Shown here one piece after another: positions 10,561-21,662 of a stretch of DNA of 64,000 nucleotides (position 1 is the first letter of the stretch; the number at the start of each line of letters is the position of its first letter). Under the pieces are notes generated by a model. It saw only the letters and a program-made list of their open reading frames with translations, was not told where the DNA came from and did no database searches. Source of the DNA: Adiantum capillus-veneris (Eukaryota > Streptophyta > Polypodiopsida > Polypodiales > Pteridaceae). Location: the NCBI GenBank assembly GCA_014529385.2, contig CM043942.1, forward strand, positions 6,881,001-6,945,000. Direction: 5' to 3'. The position numbers and the translations under genes were made by a program.

Positions 10561-10819
10561 AGGCGTGGCCGCCCTTATATAGCGAGGCACGGTGGCTTGA
10601 GGAGCAAGCTAATGCCTCAAAGGCAAGGTAGTGGGTGTCACTTTAGAATAGTGGGTATTACTATTATCTTTACAAGGTTGAGAAGTCAAAAGATAATAGT
10701 AGGTGGAGAATCTTATCGTGCACTCTTTTTTCTAGTCACATAGCACTAGCACAATCGTGGCGTATGACATAACTGATTATGTGACTTTTAAGATTCCTCT
10801 TGCTAGGCTAAGCAATGAT

Positions 10820-11560
10820 GACACTCGACCCCACAGCCGGAATGATACGACTTAAGATATCCGCAAAAACAGTGTTTGAACCGTTGATATGTTCAAATAT
10901 GTTTTTTGCGCCTATGTCGTCCACCTCTAAAGGTAGGATCACCATTGTTATGCGTCCGAAGGTTGCTCTTTCCTGTTTGGATATTGTTTTTGGAGATTGG
11001 GCTACTTTGAGGCAGCTGGATCAACTTGGCTTTTGGGGTGTAGCTTCGTTTTGGATGGCCACATTGGTTGAGTTGAATCCCTTTACATATAATTTGGCCA
11101 TTCATGTGAAGGAATGGTATACTAAATTTGATGCAAGATAGGGACAAATCTATTTGTTTCCTTCCATCTATGTCGGAAACAATCATAGGCAAATGTAATA
11201 GGCTGCAATCTACCTAGATCATTTTCAATGATTAAATCATCGCTTGATTGGGGACATAGGTAGGCGAAAGTAAGTATTCTGGTTTTTCCAAGTAGTAGTC
11301 ACATTTTAGACCGATATTTTATTGGTTCATTTGTTTTGTTAGCACATTGCATGATAATAGGTTCATCTGGCTTTTCCCAAAAAAAACATTCAGGACACTG
11401 AGCATTGACAAGCTCGCTCCTGTATCCAATATGGCATTGAAGGAATTCTATAATTCTTCATTCAAGATTATTGAAATGGAGACTCCTTTTAATGGTGAAA
11501 GATGGTGTCTTCATTTATTGTTTCCTGAATTTCTGCAGGCTGTGACGAGATGAATTCCTC
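10820..11560 (-). pseudogene. Relic of a retroelement or pararetrovirus pol: aspartic protease motif
   Basis: On the minus strand the frame over 11412-11429 encodes LDTGAS, the catalytic triad and flanks of a retroviral-type aspartic protease. It is preceded by hydrophobic residues as expected. Downstream (about 11130-11380), in shifted frames, are protease-like C-terminal fragments. Near 10830-10890 there is a peptide resembling the end of an RNase H domain (HINGSNTVFADILSR). Most of RT is missing and several stops and shifts are present. The residue pattern after the triad is closer to plant pararetrovirus proteases (Caulimoviridae) than to the gypsy proteases elsewhere in this window, but a divergent gypsy element is possible. 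Clearly dead. Confidence 0.4.
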
Positions 11561-12470
11561 TAGACGACTTTCAATCTTCTTGAGGTTTTATGAATTTCTT
11601 GTTGTGACATACTCTGTTTCTGATGTCATCTACTTCTTCTAGAAGCCTCTTTATTTTGGCGAGGACCAGGCTTGTATCTTTTTGAATTCTTGATTGGGTA
11701 TAGAACCTCTCTTCTTCTTGTTGCTTACCTTTCCTTTTGCTTTGTATACATTATCGTCTTTGAACTAGATTCTGGCTGTCACATTCATCTGCAGCTTGGG
11801 CAAAGGTTTAAAGGCTTAAGCTCTGTTTAGTCATCAATCTAGTGCTAAACCTCTCTATTGATAGGATTGATCCATGCTTTCTTTAGAGCTTTAAGGGTAA
11901 TTGGCAGAACCTGTTTCGAATTTAATTGTTGAGGACGGTTTAATTCATCAGAGCTATCTGAGTCTTCATTGGTATCTAGATGCATTCTTGATGGAAGAGT
12001 GTACTTTTTCTTCATGAGTTAGAAATGGCACTTTTTCTACACGAATACCATTGATGCTGATAGTTAGAGATTCTAAGATCTCGTCTCTCTGCGTCATTTA
12101 TCTCTCTTAGTTTTATTGAAACACCATGAGACTTTTACCTTTGCTTTCTGGAGAAGTTTGAAGTAATTCTCTTCATGGAGAAGTTCTGCCAATTACTTCA
12201 CCGGCAAAAGGATATCAATGTATCTAGACATTAACATGGCAAAAGGGCTTGATGACGAGAACAGTTTTCAGTTATGATAAATCAGAAGTGGTTGCAATCC
12301 TGTTTAATTAGTGAAATAGTAGGTGGTTCAATAGTCTTATACAATTGATGGTATACTTCTCAACTAGAAGGCAGTTCAATTGTCTTATTCAATTGATGGA
12401 ATGCTAATGTGGCTACAAGCCTATAAGGGACAAGACTTTCTATATGAAGATGCACATTCTGAACGAGTGA
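11561..12470. other. No recognisable gene
   Basis: AT-rich sequence without a supported ORF. It may hold upstream parts of the protease relic (minus-strand lysine-rich fragments near 11600-11760) or the 3' UTR/terminal intron of the L45-like gene. Nothing is firm. Confidence 0.4.
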
Positions 12471-14499
12471 CTGCATCCAGGGTGCAATGTGGAGCGTGAA
12501 TTCCAGTCTTTCTTGCTGGCTCTGGTCAGCTATTCATCACCTTGAGGTGTCTGTTTAGGATCACAAAATAGCACCAAAATAGTAGCCATCACCTAAATTT
12601 TCATTTAGCATTATCCTAATTAGCTTTCCAAGCTACGTTAGAATCACCCCATCAAGTATTAACCAGTTCAAAGAAAACCTGTTTCAATGGATCACCCGCA
12701 ACCAACTTCCCGTCTTGATCAAAAGCTCCAAAATACTATGCAATCCAAACCAGAGCATCAAATCACAATGAGTGTTATCACACCTAAAAACTTACTGGAA
12801 AACTTGCCATTCATTATGACAAAATATAACACAACAATTGGACAATCTTGAGAGAATGCGAACCTGGGTGGACTTTATTCTCACAGTAATTTGAACAAAA
12901 GCCTTATCAAGATCCTTTGGATCAATTGCCGCCTGCAAAAAACAGCAAAAAAAAAAACCAAATTCATGTTTGCATTAAATGTTCTGTAAAGTTGCAAGAG
13001 CATCATTCAGAATGCAATAAAGAAGTTTTTTGAGATGGTTTAGAAAGCAATTAAATTAATTGTAGTTTCACATTTTCTGATCAAAATGATAAATGTCAAA
13101 ATGCATCAATCTTGAGATAAGTTTAGAGGCTTTGGCATATAACAAAGGATCAAACCATTCGAGCTTGAAGCGTTGACATATTTAATGGCCCCCCAAGCCT
13201 CCATTCCACTCTGTCCCATATACCCTCTCTCTTCTTTATCTCATTCTTCAAGACCTAGAACAAAACCAAATCATTCGTGGATTTCACAACAAAAAACCCA
13301 AAAACCAGTTGCATTTACTAAAAGACAAAAATAGGCATTTCAAATCTGCACAAAGTACATATATCTTACGGATAGCATACTCTCTGTCACCAGCTCCTTC
13401 AGAGCATTCCGGTTTCCTTCTGCAATTGCTGTATTTATCTGCCAACTGTCATAGCGTCAGAAAAGAGAAGTCAAGAGTGTCATTTTCGTGCAAATTAGCA
13501 ATGCTAGAGGCAAGCTTTTGGCAAACGCAGATCAAGGTGAGTGATAAACAAGTAGAAGCTGCAGAGTGAACTTATTCAGTCAAAAAAATCAAATCAGAAA
13601 ACAGATCAAGGTAAGTGGTAAACAAGTAGAAGCTGCAGAGTGAACTCATTCAGTCAGAAAATCCAATCAGAAAATTCCACAAGGATATTTGTATGGATAC
13701 AGATCAGTTAGAGCAATGGAAGTAACATGCACATCAGCCTTTATTGTTCAAAATCTCCTTGAAGATTGTAGTGGAGGAAATATTCCACAGTTAGGAAAAT
13801 TGATCCTTGAGCAAGCCCAAATACATTTGGAGTTTATAGTCAATAAAAAGATAAAGCATCAGAGTGCATGTTCCCAACTAAGTCCGTCATTTCTGCATGT
13901 GTTAACTTTTAGGAGGACAGGTAAACAACACAAGCCATGCCACCAAAGTTAGTAATGAAATGTTGTTCAAGCCTTCTAAGATAGACAAAAGAAACTGAAA
14001 AGAACATGTAATACCACCATTTGAAACAGCGGGATGTCAAGACCTGACTGCAATGCCATTGGAAATAGTGTGAATACATATCTAGTAGATCAACACTTGA
14101 AGAATACAAGCCAGCGATTCAGTCACAAACCACTCAAGACTCACACTTACACACCCAGTAAGTTGAGTCCAAAATATTTTGTACAAGAATAGAGACAACA
14201 GAAATTATTCTACGTCAAAACACTCACATCAGACTGATCAAGTTCACCAAACCAAGATTAAAAGCTTCTCTTTTTCTACTTTTCTTAATGTGAATTCTGT
14301 TTTCAATTTACAAGTCTCTTTGTTTTGCAGAAAACACAATGAATGTTAATATTTCTTGTATGTGCTACAGACCCTTCCTATGTGAGTGCAGCTCTACAGG
14401 AGTTACCTCTGTGTAAAGTCTCTCAACATCCGCAACAAATGCTTTTCTCGTCTGTCCTGTCATTTGACGAAGCTTAGCTAGAGCATAACCTGATCTAAG
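12471..14499 (-). CDS. MRPL45: Tim44-like / mitochondrial ribosomal protein L45 gene, partial, multi-exon
   Basis: Minus-strand exons with canonical AG/GT borders, all multiples of three and phase 0: 14407-14499 (LRSGYALAKLRQMTGQTRK...), 13370-13438 (INTAIAEGNRNALKELVTES...), 13156-13254 (VLKNEIKKREGIWDRVEWRL...), 12864-12932 (DPKDLDKAFVQITVRIKSTQ), 12679-12735 (YFGAFDQDGKLVAGDPLKQ). A last exon holds LTRASKKDW (12503-12529) and then, one base out of frame, EFTLHIAPWMQ (12471-12503). The series follows the Tim44-like fold of L45, which lies near the peptide exit of the mitochondrial ribosome (compare human FAQVTVR...YDRFGRL). The presequence and N-terminal exons are not seen upstream, where LTR elements start at about 15.1 kb. 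The one-base shift in the last exon may mean a pseudogene, a misplaced splice site or a sequence error. Confidence 0.75.
13528..13675 (+). repeat. 74-bp tandem duplication inside an L45 intron
   Basis: Two adjacent copies (13528-13601 and 13602-13675), each starting cagatcaaggt and ending tcagaaaa, with a few substitutions. It lies in the intron between the 13370-13438 and 14407-14499 exons. Confidence 0.85.
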
Positions 14500-14569
14500 C
14501 TGCATACACAGAAGAAGAAAGGACATATTCCTTTGTTATAAAAAAAATGTCACACACAACTGAGTTGTA

Positions 14570-14706
14570 CTCCCTCTGTCTAGTCCTAAAATAACAAGCA
14601 TGGGTGCAATGCTATTTTATGCATGCCTTCCGGGAAAAGCGTAGGAGTGTGGACAAACAAGCGTAGGTGCAATGCTAATCTACGCATGCCTCCCGGGAAG
14701 AAAAAA

Positions 14707-14747
<41 letters not shown>

Positions 14748-14760
14748 GGGGGGGGGGGGG
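14570..14760 (+). repeat. MITE-like end, 60-bp direct repeat, (GT)n and G-run
   Basis: ctccctctgtc...cctaaaataa at 14570 resembles the terminal sequence of plant Stowaway MITEs, next to a TA. No matching right end was found. Two copies of a gtgcaatgct...gcatgcc(t)tcccgggaa unit follow (about 14605-14640 and 14665-14700), then (GT)n at 14708-14744 and a run of G at 14747-14760. The MITE assignment is weak. Confidence 0.35.
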
Positions 14761-15116
14761 CATGCACATGCAGAAGTGCACAAAAAACATACTACACACT
14801 AATATGCATGCATGCAAAGGAACCCGTTGTCAAGCATTTTTTGGATGAGCACAAAGTCATTAAATCATGCCAAAAAGCTTGCTAACTAACCTCATGTATA
14901 TATGTGTACATAGTGCTTTGAGTTTTGGGAGTGACCATGTAAACTTTATGTACAAAGGTTTGGTTCTGTCGGGCTTGTGTACCAGTGTTTTGGGTTGTTC
15001 GAGTTCCCAAAACATGGTTTTCAAATAAGCATTTTCAATCGTGCTTTATAGCTTGTGAATCGGACTTGTACATCATGAGTTATATGCGTCCGAAATGGGC
15101 GGTCTCAACTTAGAAA

Positions 15117-16016
15117 GTGGTTGCAAATGCATGCGACAAAGGCAAGTGGGCCAACTTGATGATCTAAAATTGGAAATGCTGAGATTTTAAATTTCTGGAG
15201 ATAGCCGAAGAAATGGGCTCCGAGCCGTGCTTTACGGTGTTGCATTTGGTGGCCGGAGCAGTGCACTATGCTCCCGGGAAGTTGGTCCTAAGAAGAGGTC
15301 AAGCTGGAAATTTTCGTTGGGAAGGAGGGAGTTGAAGAAGTGTGGGAGGAAGGTGCCATGTGGCAAGAAAATAATCCCACATAGGGGAACTTGGGCTCAA
15401 GGCAAAGGGTATAAGAGGGGGAATGGGTACCCATCAGGGGTGTGGTGTATCAAAGGTGAGAAGAGCTCTCTCAAGGCTTGGCTATGGGGGCTCGTGGACA
15501 CTTGGGGGAGAAGGAGGCGCCATTTTGTGTTCCCACTCCCTCCCTTGGGTCAAGAGTCACCGACACCTCATTTCCTACCCAAAAAAGGCCAAAAATGGAC
15601 CAATTGAAAGGAGCCTACAACGAGAGTCTTGTCGGCTAAGATGAGAGAGAAAATCTTTGGGGATAAGAGATAAAAAGAGGCCCCATTTTATAGCTACAGC
15701 ACCTGCAAACTTTCCAAAGAGCTCATTTTTTAGCAAGAGAGAGTACACCTTCAACTTTGAGTGGCCATATCTCTCTCATCTTTTATCTGTTTTTAGCCTA
15801 TGGATGCTCTACGGACATCTAACTCAAGACAAGCTACGTCTTTATGTCCTTGGTTTCTCTTAATTCCAAGTGTGCTTCATGCTAGAAGGGTTCTTCATAA
15901 AGCTTTACAGGTGCTTATCACAGGTGGTTTCGGCGGTGCAATAGTTCTTCCTTCCGATGGTGTGACTCGTGCAAGGCTATAGAAGCACTCGTTTTCCTTC
16001 TCGTTTGTACACTAAC
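15117..16016 (+). repeat. 5' LTR of the 15-20 kb gypsy element
   Basis: It starts TGGTTGCAAATGCATGCGAC and ends cgtttgtacactaaca. TATAAGAG at 15410-15417 is the likely TATA box (19410-19417 in the other LTR). 14830-15116 upstream is not shared with the 3' LTR side and is unassigned. Confidence 0.75.
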
Positions 16017-16329
16017 ATCGTTTTGGTGCCCCCACCCGAGGACAAGTGCTCATGTGCTCCAATTCTTGTGAAATATGTTTATTTTGTAAGCAGAGAATGT
16101 AAAGCGGATGTGGATCCTTATGGACAACCGCCTATCTATGTGCAAATTGTGGACAGCACTTCAGGCGGTCATGTAATTGGATTACAGCCTTTGGAGGGTC
16201 GTGAGGTTTTGTGAACCCAAGCACTGGGGACCGGGTTACCCAGTGTAAGGTGGATTAGGTACCGGAGCGATCCATCGATATCCCTTGAACTTACGACGTC
16301 ACATTTAAGTGTTTTTGTGGCAATCGAAC

Positions 16330-17530
16330 ATGGCGGACCAATTTCCAGAGTTTCATGGATTGCCTAATGAGAGTGCACAGACTTTTATTGAGAGATTAGA
16401 AGTTAAGTGCTTACTGCAAAATATACTAGATCAAGCTATATTGTTGCGGTTGCTCCAATACAATTTACAGGATGAGGCAAAAGTTTGGTTACAAAATTAT
16501 GAAGAGGTTATATAGGCACAAACTCCAAGGGTGGTTTTGGAGCAAGCCTTTTTGGCACAGTACAGATCCATTGAAGTATCTGATGAAGTTTGGTATGAAA
16601 TTTGCGGGTACACTCAGAAAACTAATCAAAGTGTGGATGATTTTGTCATGCAGTTTACCCGTTTATGGGATGAATGGGCCTGAGCTTTAGGAAATGAAAT
16701 CTCTCCAACCATGTTAGAGAAGGGACCGTTTTGTGGCAAACTTAAAGGAAAGTCTGAAGTTCAAAATTGAGTTGAAAAGACCTGCTACTTTTGAGGAAGC
16801 AGTTCTATCGCCAGGGAGAAAGAATAGAAAGCTCAAAGAATCAATGAGTATAGGAAAGCGGTCCATGTGCAAGGTAATGGTGACCAAAATGAGGGAACTC
16901 GAGCAGAGACTGAAGCCCAACCTGCTCAAAGGGTTGCGAACATCAAACAGTTACAACGAAATATGCAAGACATGATGACCATGCATGAATTGCAGCTCAA
17001 TGTTCTAGGAGGTGGTCGTGGTCGTGGAAGAGGAATGTTCTAGGAGGTGGTTGTGGTCGTGGTCGTGGTCGTGGTTGTGGAAGAGGAATGGCCCAACCAT
17101 ATGAAGCTCAGCCTAATGCTAATGTGGGTCGTGGACAAGGTGTCTTTGAGCCACAAAGGAGGTTCATCCCTACCTGTTATAATTGTAGTGAACTTGATCA
17201 TATCAATACTTACTGTTCAAAGCCAACAAGGATGGGAGGTAATATGTTTCTACTTCCTCAGCAGATTCCTAACAGGGCTAGTGATTATGCAATGGATATA
17301 CGGGGAGATCAAGGTGTTGAACATGAAAATCAAGCCTCAACCTCTGGTGGTCATGTGGGTATTGTGCGGGTTGAAAAAAAAAGCAGATATGATGCCCGTA
17401 GACAAAAAAGAGAGGGAAGGCTATGCTGCTCCAAGTCCCAGTAAGAAGAAAGGGAAAGAGAAAGAGGGTGGAGATATGAAAGTTAAGAGGAAGAGAAGAC
17501 CTTATAGACGGTTTGAAGTAGCAGATTAAC
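16330..17530 (+). pseudogene. gag of the 15-20 kb gypsy element (broken)
   Basis: It starts MADQFPEFHGLPNESAQTFI with the retrotransposon gag pattern (LLRLLQYNLQDEAKVWLQNY), then breaks at a TAG at 16513. Further fragments continue in other frames (about 16540-16960). A Gly/Arg-rich RGG tract at 17005-17090 is duplicated. It precedes the nucleocapsid zinc knuckle CYNCSELDHINTYC (C-x2-C-x4-H-x4-C, about 17177-17218). Gag would package the element RNA. Multiple frame breaks indicate an inactive copy. Confidence 0.75.
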
Positions 17531-17606
17531 CTTTGGGAGAAGGCCAAACTGCTTACAGTTTAGAGAAGACCTCATTGGGAGGAAAGTAGATTGTACTTTT
17601 GGACAG

Positions 17607-19000
17607 TTGACGAATATGGTGCCCAAACTTACGAGGCAGTGGAAGTCATTAGTGAATCCAGAGAAAGAGCCGAAGCATGGACAAGTCAGAGTGTTGGTTG
17701 TGGGACCCGACATTTGTCCTATGGTGAGCGCTTGGCACAAAGGTGTGGGCATGGGAGAGGCCTACATTGATGGAGGTGCTCAAGTTTGTGTGATCACACA
17801 ATCATGTGTCGAGAGATTGGGTCTCATTGCATGCAAAAGCTCTCGGTTCAGGATTTGACTAGCAAACCATGCCAGAGTGAAGTGTTTGGGACTGATTTTA
17901 AGAATTTGGAAGTTGAAGTCTTTAACGTGAAGGTTATAGTAAACTTTCATGTTATGACAGCTCGCTTGGGAGCTTTTCCTCTCATTTTGGGACAACCTTG
18001 GTTGAGAGCTGTTGGTGTTGTGCAAGATTGGGGCAAGGGCACAATCTGTGTGTATGGCAAGAAGGGTGGAAAAGAGGATATTTGATATGACTACCAAGCA
18101 ACCTTTAACACTAAAATTGTGAGTGAAAATGATGAATCCAAAGTTACCATTGAAGACAGTTTTGAAGATTCGGAGAGTAGCACTGCTTCTTGTTCCAGTG
18201 ATGAGAGTGAAGTGTCATTCTTGCTGTTGGACAAGGAGAAGAGAGAGATTGGTGAAGTATTGCAAGTGTCAGGGGATATAAATGCTTCGAGTTGTTTAGA
18301 GCAACTTGAGGAGTTAATGCAACCCAAACAGGAATTGCCAATGAAGGAGTTGATTCAAAATATGTTGAGTACTGATTTGACACAAACAGAAAGAAGAGAG
18401 TGCATAGCAATGTTGGACAGATTTCCAAATCTTTTCATCACTTCATATCAACAAATAAGGGGTTTTATTGGAGATCCTGTGAAGATTGAACTAGTTGAAG
18501 GAGCAAAACCTATAAGACAAAAATTAAGAAGGATGAGTAAGGAGCAAATGAATACTTTAGAGGGAAAAGTAGATAAACTTTTGGATGCAGGATGCATTGT
18601 GCCAGTTGATAATGCTGAATGGGTGAGCCCTATAGTGGTCAGTCCAAAGAAAGATGGGCGTTGGAGAGTTTGTGTTGATTATAAGCCATTAAATGCAGTG
18701 ACCAAGAAATATCCTTATCCCTTACCTTTCATTGATCAACTTTTGGATGCAATGGCCGGCTTTGAAAAATACAGTCTTTGCGATGGCTATTCAGGGTATT
18801 TCCAACTTATCCTTGCTCCAGAAGGCCAGAAAAAGACTAATTTTATCACCCCATGGGGTTGTTTCTGCTTTTGCTGCCTTCTTTTTGGGTTCAGAGTTGC
18901 CTTGAGCATTATGGGCCTATTGAATTGCTATCAAAACGAGCACAGGGTTTTCGTCTTACCACTTGGTTTATGGCAAGGAAGCTTTATTGCCGATTAAAGT
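17607..19000 (+). pseudogene. pol of the 15-20 kb gypsy element: protease and truncated RT
   Basis: Protease motif AYIDGGAQVCVITQSC near 17762 (D-G-G-A where D-S/T-G-A is usual). A flap and LGQPWLRA follow at about 17988-18010. From 18119 one frame runs through an acidic linker into RT: KLLDAGCIVPVDNAEWVSPI, KKDGRWRVCVDYKPLN, FEKYSLCDGYSGYFQ, FITPWG. The frame then changes character about 18880, before the catalytic YxDD, so RT is cut by a deletion. The element could not encode active RT. Confidence 0.8.
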
Positions 19001-19118
19001 GGAGATTCCTGCACTTAATTGGGACATGAAGAGCATGGAGATACTTGGCAGAAAAGACTATTGGATTTATAATGTTTGCAATTGGACAGAGTTTTAGCTT
19101 TGAGCTACCATGAGGAAG

Positions 19119-20062
19119 GTGGTTGCAGATGCATGCGACAAAGGCAACTGGGACAACTTGTCGATCTAAAATTGGAAATGCTAAGATTTTAAATCTAAAG
19201 ATAGCCGAAGAAATGGGCTCCGAGCCGTGCTTTACGGCGTCGAATTTGGTGGCCGGAGCAGCGCACTATGCTCCTAGGAAGTTGGTCCTGAGAAGGGGTC
19301 AAGCTCGAAATTTTCGGTGGGAAGGAGGGAGTTGAAGAAGTGTGGGAGGAAGGTGTCATGTGGCAAGAAAATAATCCCACATAGGGAAACTTGGGCTCAA
19401 GGCAAACGGTATAAGAGGGGGAATAGGTGCCCATTAGGGGTGTATCAAAGGTGAGAGGAGCTCTCTCAAGGCTTGGCTATGGGGGCTTGTGGACACTAGG
19501 GGGAGAAGGAGGCGCCATTTTGTGTTCCCACTGCCTGCCCAGGCGCCTAGCTCCCTTTTTGGACCCCTAGACACTTGCCACACCCCCCTCCCTTGGGTCA
19601 AAAGTCACCAACACCTCATTTCCTGCCCAAAAAAGGCCAAAAATGGACCAATTGAAAGGGGCCTACAAGGAGACTCTTGTCGGCTGAGAAGAGAGAAAAT
19701 CTTTGGGAATAAGAGATAAAAAGAGGCCCCATTTTATAGCTACAACACCTGCAAACTTTCCGGAGAGCTCATTTTTTAGCAAGAGAGAGTACACCTCCTA
19801 CTTCAAGTGGCCATATCTCTCTCATCTTTTATCTATTTTTAGCCTATGGATGCTCTACGGACATCTACTCAAGACGAGCTACGTCTTTATGTCCTTGGTT
19901 TCTCCTAATTCCATGTGTGCTTCATGCTAGAAGGGTTCTTCATAAAGCTTTACAGGTGCTTATCATAGGTGGTTTCGGCAGTGCAATAGTTCTTCCTTCC
20001 GACGGTGTGACTCGTGCAAGGCTATAGAGGCACTCGTTTACCTTGTAGTTTGCACACTGACA
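19119..20062 (+). repeat. 3' LTR of the 15-20 kb gypsy element
   Basis: It starts TGGTTGCAGATGCATGCGAC after gaggaagg (possible PPT) and ends tttgcacactgaca. It has about 50 bp (near 19540-19590, ggcgcctagctccc...) absent from the 5' LTR. Confidence 0.75.
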
Positions 20063-20189
20063 CCGTGAGCGCACCCACACATGCACAAAGAAATGAAATG
20101 CTTATGTATGTCTACAAAAGGCCTAAAAGACCTCTGCGTTCATAAAATGCATCATCATATGATCTTATTTATAAAAGGAGAGCCCACGT

Positions 20190-20610
20190 CAAAGTTACAC
20201 GGAATGGGAACGGGGACCTCTAGACCGTTTCCGAAACATGGGACCCTCGGAAAAGCGGAACGGGAACGGGGGCCGGAACGGTAAGCTTAAAATATGCTCA
20301 AATTAGGTTGGATTTAACCTATACGTTAGTAGAGAGGAGCCCATTCCGGCCGTTCCCTGTTACACTGTGTGGCCATCTACCATGCATGCATTGCCAATGT
20401 GTCAACATGTCATACATGAACTGCATGTATGTCTGAAAATGGGTACAACAGTACAACTTCTTCATACTCCTCTTCCTGATGGTTATTGGTGTACTTGAAG
20501 TTCTCCATAGCTCTGAAAATGGCCATAAATCTGGATCAGATTGCCACACAAAAGAGCAATCAGCTAGGCTTGGTACCACTGTAACCGGCTGGGGGCTATT
20601 GCCCAAGTGG

Positions 20611-20646
<36 letters not shown>

Positions 20647-20800
20647 CAGATTTTTAAATTTGAAACAGGCGTTCCGGTCCTCTTCAGGTTACACTCTGAG
20701 CCAGAACACCGTTCCGCTCCCATTCCCGTTCCGAGGCAAAATGCCTGTCTGGAACGTGTTCCGAGAACGGGAGGAGCCCGTTCCGGCCGTTCCCTGTTAC
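20190..20800. repeat. GGAACG-rich inverted-repeat relic, possibly hAT-like
   Basis: The left part (20195-20280) repeats ggaacgggaacggg. The right part (20685-20797) is its inverse and ends gttccggccgttccctg, whose complement cagggaacggccggaac has the CAGGG start of hAT termini. A second copy of gagcccattccggccgttccctg lies inside at 20337-20364. No clean 8-bp TSD was found. A (GA)n tract occurs at 20617-20641. No transposase ORF, so it is non-autonomous or a relic. Confidence 0.35.
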
Positions 20801-20916
20801 TCTAGCCCACATGTCTATTCCATCTGGGCCATCCCAAACCCTTGGCCTCACATTACTCCCCCCTTGGAGAAGTCTTTTTGTCCTCAAAAACAAGAGTGGG
20901 ATATTTCTACTTAAGA

Positions 20917-21662
20917 TGCCACGTGCACATCTAACCCTATGTGACTCCTATTTCTACGGTTTAAGACAACCTAGGCAGTGTTCCGGTACCCTTGTGAGCC
21001 TGTACGTAGGACGTGCATGTCCACGCACTTTAGATTAATTGCATACCATCCGATTGCACATGAGCATAGCCAGTGTCTGCTATGTATAAGCATTGACGAG
21101 TGTTCCCATGCATTAGTACCAACCTAGGTATTTATCAACATGTGATTTTTCGAAATCCTCGGATTTTCAGTGGCATTGCCCGACCCAACTTTAATTCCAT
21201 ATGTAACTCACCCTAGGGGTCACTTTTCAAAATAACACCAATACCTGTATTTCAGCCACCAGCAGCACCATGCTCTTGCGTTTTTTATTAACGGTACCAC
21301 CATCAACATCCATGGCGTTCTTCCATCAGCATAATCAGCACACCAACATTTTTAGTCTACAGTAGCAGATTTGCATCGCCATCAGTTTTCAGCCCTAGCA
21401 CTTTCAGAAGTTGCAGATTTCAGCCCTATTCCCAGCGTTTCCAGATTAAGCCCTCAAATAAGCCCAATGTTTTCAGATTTCAGCCCATAGCCTCGCTAGC
21501 ACTTGCTGATTCCATCAGTTCGACCAGCGTTTTTGCCTTTCAGCCCTTAGTCTCACAGGACCAAGCATCTACAGCAAGATTCCATCACCATCTCAACATT
21601 TAGGACCATTGTATCAACATTTGTGCAAACTAAAGCAAAGGGGGGCCCTTGGAGGGGGATCA
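20917..21662 (+). repeat. Diverged LTR related to the 3261-7883 element
   Basis: It begins TGCCACGTGCACATCTAACC against TGTCACGTGACACATCCCAA and keeps ccctatgtg, cttgtgagcctgt, cgtgcatg and the 'tttcagccctagc' region in the same order. It is truncated at the right by the LINE fragment. It is an older member or sister family. Confidence 0.65.

Larger units (their letters stand above)
15117..20062 (+). mobile_element. Ty3/gypsy retrotransposon with deleted pol
   Basis: Two collinear LTRs (15117-16016 and 19119-20062) flank gag (RGG box, zinc knuckle), protease and the first half of RT. After RT the sequence jumps, about 18880, to a short pol-end-like stretch and the 3' LTR. RNase H and integrase are missing. 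I could not find matching 5-bp TSDs (gaaag before, ccgtg after), so one end may be truncated or misplaced. Confidence 0.8.

Noticed and set aside
13309-13952. Two plus-strand ORFs of 86-87 codons in the L45 region
   Set aside because: They overlap introns and an exon of the minus-strand gene and carry no motif.
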